Source: Lepidurus packardi
Taxonomy: Eukaryota; Arthropoda; Branchiopoda; Notostraca; Triopsidae
Length of the DNA stretch: 64,000 bases
Direction of reading: 5' to 3'
NCBI GenBank assembly: GCA_023053545.1
Contig: JAKZAN010000002.1
Location: forward strand, 9,172,790-9,236,789
Part shown: piece by piece, positions 38,705 to 48,300 of the stretch
Layout of the letters: each line of letters starts with the position of its first letter
How positions within the stretch are numbered: the first letter of the stretch is position 1
Position numbers and translations under genes: made by a program
The notes under the pieces: generated by a model
The model's database searches: none
What the model saw: the letters and a program-made list of their open reading frames with translations, nothing else
Told to the model about the DNA's origin: nothing

Positions 38705-38775
38705 ACCAACCGGGAATCGAACCGGGTACCTCTCGTTCCCCAAGCTTGCGCCATAACCACTTGATCACAAGCTTA
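38705..38775 (-). other. tRNA-like sequence (pseudo-tRNA or SINE head)
   Basis: Read on the minus strand it has TGATCAAGTGGTTATGGC, like a D arm/A box, and GGTTCGATTCC, an exact B box, at tRNA spacing. However the acceptor ends do not pair, the T stem has a mismatch and no 5-base anticodon stem with a 7-base loop is evident. A functional tRNA is therefore unlikely; a decayed tRNA or tRNA-derived SINE fits better. Confidence 0.4.
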
Positions 38776-39326
38776 TATTTACAATGCGTTGAAACTTCTA
38801 TAAATTCAACATATGGACAAATCTAGTCAACGTGTACGTGGGTAGCATACATCTTTTGTTCGATTTATAAAAATAGGATGGTTTGCCTACAGCCATACCT
38901 TTATTCTCTAAGTTTGCATGATTATATTATATTTTTGTTTCTTTTAAAATGTAACAAAAAATCCTTCCTAAGTTTTGTTTACGAGTCAAAATCATTCGAA
39001 AATAAATTACAATGCAATGTGTTTGCTTTAAATTATATTTTATTAAAACCTCACACATACATCACAGCTAATTTGTTTGACAGGCCATTTGCATGAAATC
39101 TATACGCCAAACATCTTAGGACATGTTCCGCTACATTGTTGCCGTAGTTTGAAAACTCGATTAAAAAGCTATACCATAGCCTTGAGTTTTGGTCGATTTC
39201 GAACGTTTTCAAAGACTCTGAAGTAAGATGTCACTAAAGTTATTTAAGATGTTCAGTTACAGAGGTTATATGCACAAAATGTTTAATCGACTGTCAGCGT
39301 GAACGACGTAACATGCGGCGCGTTAA

Positions 39327-39472
39327 ATAAAAGATCGCTTCAATTGTCTATTTGATAAGACTTGTATTTTTACAATCAATTTTCGATTGAACATTGAAAC
39401 ATTTTCAAAACCATCCACTAAAACTGCTTGTCTACAAGTCTTATCAAATAGACAATTGAAGCGATCTTTTAT
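39327..39472. repeat. Fold-back element with perfect 40-base inverted repeats
   Basis: Arms 39327-39366 and 39433-39472 are exact reverse complements (ATAAAAGATCGCTTCAATTG...) around a 66-base spacer. TTAA stands directly at the left edge (39323-39326) and 4 bases outside the right edge (39477-39480), a possible target site. The size and shape suggest a MITE. Confidence 0.85.
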
Positions 39473-40120
39473 ATAATTAATTCGATGGAGCTCATTTTAT
39501 TATTTCACCTTGGCATGGCCATGGGGTCCCCGCGAGCCAGATGGCTGGTATTAGCTGCTCGAAGGCAGGGGTATCCTCAGGTACGACCTGGGTCTCTGTG
39601 GCCCATTTTAGCTAATACGAGTGTACACTCATCTCAACCTCTTGAATCTTGCGTTCTTGAATTCTGCTATCTTTAGTTCTCATTTCTTGATTTATGCTAT
39701 CTTGAGTCTTGAATTTTGCGATCTTGAATCTAGAATTTTGCGATCTTGAATACCGTGATCTTGAACCTTAAGTTCTGCGAACCAAACCAACAATCACCTA
39801 AAGACATAATATACACTGTAATGTAATAAAATATGTAATCGTCATTATTAAACATAGGGAGCAGCATAAAAGTACTCGGCAAAAACATCACATGCATAGT
39901 GGAGAATTCCAAACACCCAATACGGTTAACTCAAAGCCAGAAAAATTCGTGGAAGAGCGTGCCCAAGTACTATATTCAATAAATTTAAATAGCGAAGGCA
40001 GTGCCACGCAAACGTGCTCAGAAAAACTCGCATAATTAGGTTAACACACCCCGTGAAAGGTTTCCTTGCTGCAAACGACAGACATTACAGTTAGGTAAGG
40101 GAGAGAACTTTGGTTACACG

Positions 40121-42326
40121 ATGAGCGAATCCCGGAATCCCTTCACGTTCACGGGTAAATTTGTACTGTCGCTCACTTTCTTATTTTCAACTGGCTTTCA
40201 CAATAGCTGGGAATTTTTCTACAAAACCTGGGTGGTACTCAAAATGCAGGTCGTTTCTCGTGCTCCAAGAGAACCCTTCTTGGACGTTAGGAGTGATTTA
40301 CATCATGGGTTACGTCGTGCAGCAAGAAGCTGGAAATTCAAGCTTCTCCGTTCTCTTTCTTTCCACGGTTACTATGCTCCTATCAGGTTATTTCCATCCT
40401 AATTAGTACAGTCTTTGAAATAAACAGGTTTGATTTGACCATTTAAGGTTTGTCGCGATGCCAATTCCCAGGTGGCTGCATAAAAGCTGGACTGAGCGAA
40501 ACAAGCGGGAAAGCTGTAGAATTTATATATGTGTGGCTGGAAATCTATGGGCAGTTATCCTTTGTGGCACTCTGTGGACGCTGTCTGTCTTCTACCATCG
40601 ATGCAATCTGGGGAGGGCCTTGGCATCAATATATTCAAGCCAACTTTATACTCGTTCCCTGGACCGACATGTGTCCTGACTTTCCTACAGGAGTTGTCAC
40701 ACTACTATTAGGCATCTTGACAAGTTTAGGATTAGAAGTAAATTTTACTTTTATAGCGTCTCCCCAGACGTACTTAAACGTTACAGCTTGCAGACTAACC
40801 GCCAATTTCGCCATGGGTACCATATAGCAAGTATCGCCATTGTTTTTCTGCTAACTCTACTACTTTTCATGCCAAGACACGAGCAAGACACTTCTTTTAA
40901 TGCCTTGGATTTAAACGTAAGATATCCTAGTTAAAAAACAACAACAACAAAACAGGATTAAAGTCTTTAAGATTTAATCTGGAGACAAATTGTGGAACTT
41001 GCAGTTGCTTGAAGCCAGCGCCATTTGTTGCTTGCCAATGTCTGGAGCATTGGCATTGACATCTCCCAACGAAGCCCGACCAAAGCTCTTGCGTACGGAT
41101 AAACGACCCCAGATCCTAGGATTTACAGTCTTGACACAATTCGTGTCGCTCGGATTGACAACACTCGTATACACTATGTGCTCTACCATCAAGTAAAACC
41201 GTTTTTCCTTCTATTCCTCCCAAGATCTTCTACCAAATCGATTTTCTTGCCCCGAAACAGGCCCTTGGCATGGTCCATACCTATAAAGAACTTAAATACG
41301 CTCCCTATAATGCATTTACTTTTAAGCTTACTGAGCTTACTGGCTCTCAGCTTAGTCATTGTAGATGTCTTCTCCCAAACTTGGCCTCTGGTGCGAAACC
41401 TGGCCGTCAACGGGTTCATTTGGCCAGTTTTCCACAAAGAGAACCCACTGACTCAAACGCCAGTCAAGTGCATCGCTTTTGTCACTTTGGCTTCAACCTG
41501 CTTATCCATAATCGTTCCCACTAAAACGCTTCTCTGCGGAACCCTCCTACCTCTCCTTGTAGGCAACATTTTCACGACCATTTACATCCTCCGGCGTTCG
41601 TATTCCCCACTCGCTTTGATTCTGCAAGAAAAATCGCATGACATAACCCTTGCAAATACTTCAAGTTATCAAAGAATGGATCCTAGACCCTTACCCGACG
41701 AGCCAGATGTCGACCAGATAGTTTTGGAATACTTGGGCTTGTCCAAACCAGGAAACCTCAACCAAAAACCGTTTAAAGCTGCTTTGGTTCGCCGCTTGGT
41801 AGCAGTTCTCTTAATTAGCCAAGTATCATTAGCTTTGATGGTTCGCAGCATCACTCTGCAGCCGCATTTCTTCGGTTTTGCGGCTGGTAGCTTGTCATTA
41901 GTATGGGTTGCATGCGTAGGCTGGCTCCATTACCAACCTCGCGTTAGGCAGCGCGAGAATCTTCAGTTTCAAGTTTCCTTCCCGCCTTTTCTCACTGCCA
42001 TCGCGTCGCTCCTCAATTGCCTCCTCTTGGCTCACTTGAGTCTCTCCACATGGGTGGCTACGATCACATGGACCACCATAGGTAAAAGGATCTGAGTAAA
42101 TAAAGATAAAAAAAAAACACGACTAGCAGTTCGAGACAATTGCTTTGGGTGATAATGTCTAGGAGTGCTACTTTATGTTGGCTATGGCAAAACACATAAT
42201 CGTGCAAAAGCTAGTACGACCAATCCCCAACCAGTTTTACAGCTTGTGACATGGTTTCATCCAGCTACTGTCCGTCACATCCAAATACAGCCTTCGTCTC
42301 CCACCGAGAATCCAGTAAACCCATAA
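40121..42326 (+). CDS. SLC7 family amino acid transporter (CAT / SLC7A4-A14-like)
   Basis: Seven exons: 40121-40154, 40207-40386, 40448-40737, 40794-40916, 41005-41192, 41261-42081 and 42163-42326, summing to 599 residues with consistent phases. The order matches the cationic amino acid transporter subgroup: the first helices (GVIYIMGYVVQQEAG, then STVTMLLSG), the segment LTSLGLE joined to TNRQFRHGYHIASIAIVF, and SAICCLPMSGALALTSPNEA where the family has [21 protein letters not shown]. Next come AVNGFIWPVFHKENPLTQTP and the CAT-specific C-terminal helices (FPPFLTAIASLLNCLLLAHL then GVLLYVGYGKTHNRAKA). Such proteins carry basic amino acids or act as sensors at the plasma or lysosomal membrane. 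This copy is diverged: the GxG of helix 1 is not conserved and the loop after helix 10 is long, so transport activity is uncertain. Confidence 0.8.
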
Positions 42327-42818
42327 TGGCTGCCAGGCGTATAAAAACAAGGACTAATTAGATGTTCTTTCTCAAACCTCTCAAGGAGAATTATCCATAC
42401 CTGCAATTTGGAGACGAAGCCTCGAAAGACGGATCTTATGAACGCTTTTAAACGTTGAGAAAAGAAAAACAATATAAATACAAAATAATACATTATTAGG
42501 AAATTATGCGCGTTTGCCTGGTCTTTGTTGAGTTTATTTAATTGGATTAGTTCGACATTTTTTTGCGTTTATCTGTGGGAAGAAGAACAAGTGGAAAATG
42601 CGCCACACCCCGTTCTTGAGTCAATAATTTTAGGGTGGGACTCGATTGGTTGGATAGCTTTCTTGGTCTATCTACATCAGTAATCCATGAGATTTGCAGA
42701 GGTCGTAAAGTGAGGAAGTGTAATAAGAAGCAGCATCCATGGGGCTTTGTGAGGAAGTAAAAATCACGGCCATAAAATCCGTGTTTAGAAACTGAGCGAG
42801 TTTTCTTGTTTGTTTTAG

Positions 42819-43473
42819 GGTGGTGATTGCATTGGAATAGGTTTAGGCACCGCGAACGAAACGATGGTCGTTTCCGGGACTACATGGGCGGAACAGCCAG
42901 TGTATGGAGGATTCCGGATGTGGCAAGTATTGTTTCTGGCAGGTGGAGTTATTTTGGTACTAGGTAAAATATTTTACGTATCGGAATTGCTTCTATCAAT
43001 AAAGATTTTTTAAAAAGTAATTCTCCTTTGCTGCTGTGTGAGAATCCGTATTCCAAGGACGAAGCAGGAAATCGAAGCTGATTTTCGACGCAAGCAGTTA
43101 GCCAAGAGATTCCGAGAAGAGCTGAAACGGATCAGAAATTCAGAAATGGACATCATGGATCTTAGAAACGGTAAAATAATCTGTAAAAAGAACTCATAAA
43201 TGTAAATGAAGGGAATTTTAGCGTTGGATCGTGTAAGGATGGACTTTAAGTCGGATTCCGAGAGTTTCAATCACTCCGATACTACGCCTCGCAATGGTTT
43301 GAGTGACACCCTCAAGTCAGGGACAAGTAAGAATTTGTCCTGTTAACTGAAGCCGTAAAATTAGCGACATCATTCGTTTTCTAGGTAGTAGTTCGAACGT
43401 CGAAGCTCAGCAATGGTTGGAATTGACCCTGTCGAATCTCAGAAACAGCCAAAAATGCCAAAGTCCCGTTTAA
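42819..43473 (+). CDS. TMIE: TMIE-like transmembrane inner ear protein (5' exon not found)
   Basis: Exons 42819-42963, 43018-43170, 43222-43326 and 43385-43473 (TAA) keep one frame. A single membrane helix (RMWQVLFLAGGVILVLVILL then CCC) is followed by VRIRIPRTKQEIEADFRRKQ LAKRF. This matches the TMIE signature of the helix ending in LCC and then [21 protein letters not shown]. TMIE is a subunit of the TMC mechanotransduction channel in vertebrate hair cells and in C. elegans. The helix is split by an intron after VL (G|GTAAAA ... AAAAAG|TA). A coiled and Ser-rich cytoplasmic tail follows (EELKRIRNSEMDIMDLRNAL). The first listed exon opens in phase 0 after a good acceptor, so a signal-peptide exon probably lies between 42330 and 42800; I could not find it. 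If not, translation could begin at the ATG at 42864. Confidence 0.8.
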
Positions 43474-43610
43474 AACCACAGTATAGTTTAAAACCAAAAC
43501 AGAAAAGGAAACAAGCCGTATTTTTCTTTTAGTAAAAAATGTAACATACGTACGTGACATTAAAAGGTGTATTCATATTCAAGTCGTCGGTCCATATTAA
43601 CCATGCAATA

Positions 43611-44427
43611 TTATCCTAATAACGTATCTTCTGATCTGATATATTCGCCAATGTCCACTTGATGGAATGCAACAATCGTCATGGGATCTGCGTGTCTGCA
43701 TTCTGACGTTGACTTGGCGGCTACTCCAAAACCCTAGAAGATTAATGAACTTAAGCTTTTTTGGTTTCTTAAAAAGTGCTGGTTTAAAAGAACTTACTAA
43801 AGGCAAATCTGCCATATTGTAAACGACAACTCCTTGGTATTTAGGTGCGTTTTCTGTGATCCGAGCCAAACCGGACTTGGTAATATGATGGCCGTACAAG
43901 AATTGTTGCTCAGCTGGACCTTTGACCCATATTTTGTACTAAAAGAGAAAAAAGTATAGTCTAACAGTCGGTCCTGTTTTCTATTCGTAGTGTTACCTGT
44001 GCGTATGGGGCAAGGTAATCCAGCGCGGTGACATGTAAATGAAATTTCCTCGTTTTGGTAAACTTGCCAAAACATGTCCCAATGCAAATGAGGTTGTCTT
44101 TGTCAATAGCAGATGCTTGTCTTAGTAAAGATTCTGCCATGTAATATACGCGGTCTCTATGCAAACGAAAACAATAGCCTCCATCTGGACGATCAATCAA
44201 TAGTTTGATCTTATCGCCGATGCTAAAGAATACAGATTATTTTAATTTCACTTCATATGAATGAAAAAAGTAAACTTTTAAATTCACAAAGCGCATGCTG
44301 CTATCAACTAAAACGACCTGACTAAAATGAATCACATTTTAAAATTAAACAGGTTCCAAACCTCTACTTACTATTTAGAAAGCTTTTCAAAGAATGTCCT
44401 AGTCTCTTCGTCAGTTAGTGGGCGCAT
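43611..44427 (-). CDS. NIP7: NIP7, 60S ribosome biogenesis factor
   Basis: Four exons on the minus strand, 44372-44427, 43997-44222, 43798-43938 and 43611-43733, give 181 residues (human 180). It starts [19 protein letters not shown], continues [20 protein letters not shown] and [20 protein letters not shown], and has a C-terminal PUA domain ([40 protein letters not shown]), ending [17 protein letters not shown]. The match to human NIP7 is close over the whole length. NIP7 binds pre-rRNA through the PUA domain and is needed for 27S pre-rRNA processing and 60S assembly in the nucleolus. Nothing is missing. Confidence 0.97.
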
Positions 44428-45338
44428 TTCTGGTATGCTATCTTTTTAACTTATATGCAAAATAACACAAAACTCTTGGCATACACGCTTTCACTGCTTG
44501 CTAACAACACGTGCACTGGACCCATCTTAGTAGATAACGTAGGGCGAATTACCTTGTAAAGTATCGACCACGAACTGCGAACAGAATAAACTGTCTGGCC
44601 GGATTCTCCGAAGCCTGAATGGCTGTAAAAAGCTTGCCGAGACATTCATACGAAGACCAGAGACTTATGCCCATTTCGTGCTCGCTACGATGCTAGTTTT
44701 AGTACTTTGCCGTAAAATATCCATATAAAATGGATACATAAACGAATTGAAAAACAGGGCACCGGCTTGACTAAATCGTACTTTATAGGAGATTCTAAGT
44801 ATATTGCCATCATAAAATTTTCCGAGAAACGATACACTGATAAAATACATAAAAGGACAAGTTCTGAACATGTGAACTTGTGGTATACAGTACAATATCG
44901 AGGAGCCGCTCTTTCAGGTCTTAGTCATATCTGCACAAAGTTACAATAACGAAGAAGAGGATGAGTCTTTTTTTTATATATATTCACAAGAACGCCGTTT
45001 GTCTTTAAGCCCGACGAATGGATGAATAGTCAGCTCTTCGCTGAAAACGCAAGGAAAAAATTTGCGAAGTTTCTCCCTAAAATATTTAAATTTCAACTCA
45101 TCTGAAGCTTTGTAGGCTGGCTGTAGAAAGAACATCCTCCACCTTGGCTGCATAAGAAGTATGGACTTTTGCCGCGGCCTTGCCCCCTCCGTCCTTTTCC
45201 CTTGACACCAAAGCAACAACCTATAAGGAGAGTGCACTGGGTAGTAATTGGGTACTCCATACAGTTCGATATTAAAACAACCAAGAAGTTCTTACTTTTT
45301 CTGCGTTCATAGATCACGAACGTGGTCGGTTTTCGCAA
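44428..45338. other. Space between NIP7 and the TNF ligand gene
   Basis: No gene recognised. It holds the NIP7 promoter side and the 3' UTR of the TNF ligand. Minus-strand frames near 44974-45237 show no family resemblance. Confidence 0.45.
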
Positions 45339-48300
45339 TCAATCGTGAATACCTGCCAATCGTGCCAACCCAAAGAAGGTTTTGCTGGGCTGCAGCACCG
45401 AGTACCGCATTGGTTCTGTATCCCGCACAAAAACCTTGTCTCCTTCTTTTAATACCATGGCTCCAGCAGTATAGCACGTGGAAGGAATAGCAATTTTTCC
45501 ATCACCGCCTGTAGTGGTCACGCAGCGTAAAAAGGGCTCTGTATTGACAAAAACCTCATAGCTGTTCACGGGATGCGGATCCAAATAATGAATCTACAAA
45601 AACAAAACAAGAAACGAAAAACAAAAGAATAAATTGAAATAAAAAAGCTTCGCAACTTGTAACCAGGGTGACATAGTGATAATAGATAGCTAATGATATT
45701 TCACGATGATTATCAAAGAATTACTCCCCAAGAAAAAACAAAACAAATGACAGTAGTATTTAAAGGCCAGGGCATCCTTCCAGAAGAGGTAACCCGAAGG
45801 ACCGAGGTGCTACAAATAAGTCCTGACTCCCTATCCTGTCATCTCTCTAATGATCACTTGCAACAAAAGAGGCAGAAAGAAATTGCCACACTCATTAAGC
45901 AGCAACGCGGACGTCCTGCTCTTTTGGCCTCTCTTCCCTCTCTTTTCTTCTCTTCTGACTACCTAACAAACCAGGATCTCAATATTTTTTCTTATTTTTT
46001 TATAAATCATCTAACTGAGAGTCATACTACCATAGACAGAGACCATCAGGCATCAGTCAGTATACCAGGACAGACGACAAGCTCAAATTAGCTTTTAGGC
46101 AAAGCACAACGGCTCGTGACTCGCGAGGAGCTTGCTGGGTGGCTCTTTACATACGCGGACCCCTAGCATATAGGAAAGTCATGTCGGGCACATGAATGTC
46201 CACTCGCTAAACTACCTACGTCCGCTCTTTTCTTTTCCGTCTAAAATACAAGTTATCTAAAATGGAAACAAAAACCCTGCCAAGTACTCTACAAGGCCAA
46301 AGAAGTACATTGCGAAAATTGACAAGAGCCAAAAGAAAGAAAATCTCCAAAATGGCTGGTAGACGGCTATAAGGCAGGAAAATCTATTCGTGCCACTCAT
46401 AAACTATCCCAAGTCTTGGCGACTGCCAACCTGAGTTTTATTAAGCGAATCCTTATAACTCTCTCCCCTTCTCCCCGCCACCTCATTCCTAATTCTGTCT
46501 GCATAAAAGAGATATCTGCAGTGACGAAGCGCCATGAGAGAATTAAGCACAGCAGCATGTAATTCATAACTCAGATCTTTCTAAATGGGACGCAGTGACC
46601 CCCCCTTCCCCCGTTCTCCACCTATATTTAGCATTTCCAACGAAACGAAAGGATCCCCAGTCGTCCGAAAATTTGTGACTTTCGGATGCTGTCAAAAATT
46701 ATACATAAAATTTCCCGACTTGTCATCCTAATCAGACTCGGCGAACTTGCTAAATGCATTTCTCGCCTCTTTTATACGTAGTGTGGGTTTCTACCTGGGC
46801 GTAAATAAAGTAGAGTCCGGCGTGACGAACGCTGACGGTTGCTCCATCCAATTTGACCAATGTGGAAGGACGTAAAGTGCGGCCGCCTGACCCAGGGTCA
46901 TTGCTCAAAGTCGGTGCATGGCGCCACGACGTATGCAGGCCCAATTCATTCCTGGACGCCAGTTCGACTAAAGCCAAGAAAATAAGTTTAAGGACCAAAA
47001 AATAAAAATAAATAAAAAAACGAGTTATAAGACATTAATCAGTTGAGAAGCTCCTTCTCTTCTCAGAGCTCAGCACTCTCTTTTCCTCTCTTTTCTCGGT
47101 CGTTTGCGTTTCGCTGGCTTTACACGAAGTGAGTTGCCTTGTTGTTGTTCTCTTCAGCAACAACGAAGCGAGCAAGCAAGCCAAGGTCTCTCTCTCCTCG
47201 GCGGAAAGCCCCTTTTCCCTCCAACAGCACACACACATACATACACACGAGCATAGATGCAGTGCTAGCAGAATCATTATGCAAAATGTTCATGTCCAGA
47301 TGTGTACTTTTGCACTAATAATAGCCTTGTCAGTGATCCCACGCGCCCGACCGGAGACACATTACGTCAAGAGCACGAGGAAATTAACGGGACATGTTGG
47401 TGTCATTTGTCTGCTTATGCTAGATCATTAAAAGCCACATTTCATGGCCTAAGAGGGGCCCTTGGGGCAAAACTATCGTCTTTTTTATCACTCTGTCTCT
47501 CTCTCTCTTTTTCCATCTCATCTCGTGCAGCTCAACTTATTATTCTTGTTGCTTCCACTGCTGCTTTTATGATTGTACGCGCCCTGAGCTCGGGACAATT
47601 AACTCGCAAACTCGTCGTGCTTCTCATTAAACACACGTGTTGCCCTGATGGACTACCCGGTGTTCAAAACTGGGAATTAGGCTTCGAAGGTTGCTCACCA
47701 CGGGTCAAATTAGTAGTAAAGGATCTCGTAGTTGTATGACAAGCAAATCTCCTTTACCGTTCCAACAAAAAAAAGGAAAAATACAAAAAACTTCCCAAAC
47801 AATAAACGAAAAAAAGACACCAACCTAGTTAGTGCTGGTTTGTAGTTGAGCATATTAGTTCCAAGTGATTTGGAGTGTGCTCAAAAATAATACCGACATC
47901 GTTTGTAAACGTGTGCACAAGACAAGTTGAAGTTGAAGCACATTGATAATGGCGTGTGAGCAAGGCCAAGGGACAAGCTGGCGCCTTTTGAATCATACGT
48001 ATCTTTGCCCTTTCTATGGCAGCAGGCATAACAGACAGAACGCTTTCTCAGAATAGAGTTGGATGGGCGTAAATAAAAAAAAATATGGAAATAAAACATC
48101 ACCACGCTTGGCGTGAAAAATGACAAGATCTGTAATCCTAAAATGAAACGTGCCATGCGTGCTGGTTCTAGGCTCTTTTTTACCCCCATTTTTAAAAGCA
48201 TAACAATAAAAGGACGAAGGAATCCAAACAAAAGTACACCCGACTTTAGGCCTACTCTCCCTTTTTCGTGTATAGTAATTTCGTACGTTATGATAATCAA

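Larger units (their letters stand above)
36048..40120. other. Repeat-rich intergenic region
   Basis: About 4 kb with no clear gene. It holds the hairpin at 36282-36358, a small GC-rich patch near 36770-36850 that could be a promoter, a tRNA-like sequence near 38705-38775 and the fold-back at 39327-39472. A minus-strand frame from ATG at 37531 (MAVHKDNSTEERHASSPRSS...) runs into a GTAAGG donor-like site at about 37342 and could be a first exon, but no partner exon was found. The plus-strand frame at 38079-38573 shows no family resemblance. Confidence 0.5.

Noticed and set aside
40738-40793. Apparent frameshift in the SLC7-type transporter, first read as a pseudogene or a 19-base intron
   Set aside because: A normal 56-base phase-0 GT-AG intron at 40738-40793 joins LTSLGLE to TNRQFRHGYH and restores alignment with the family.
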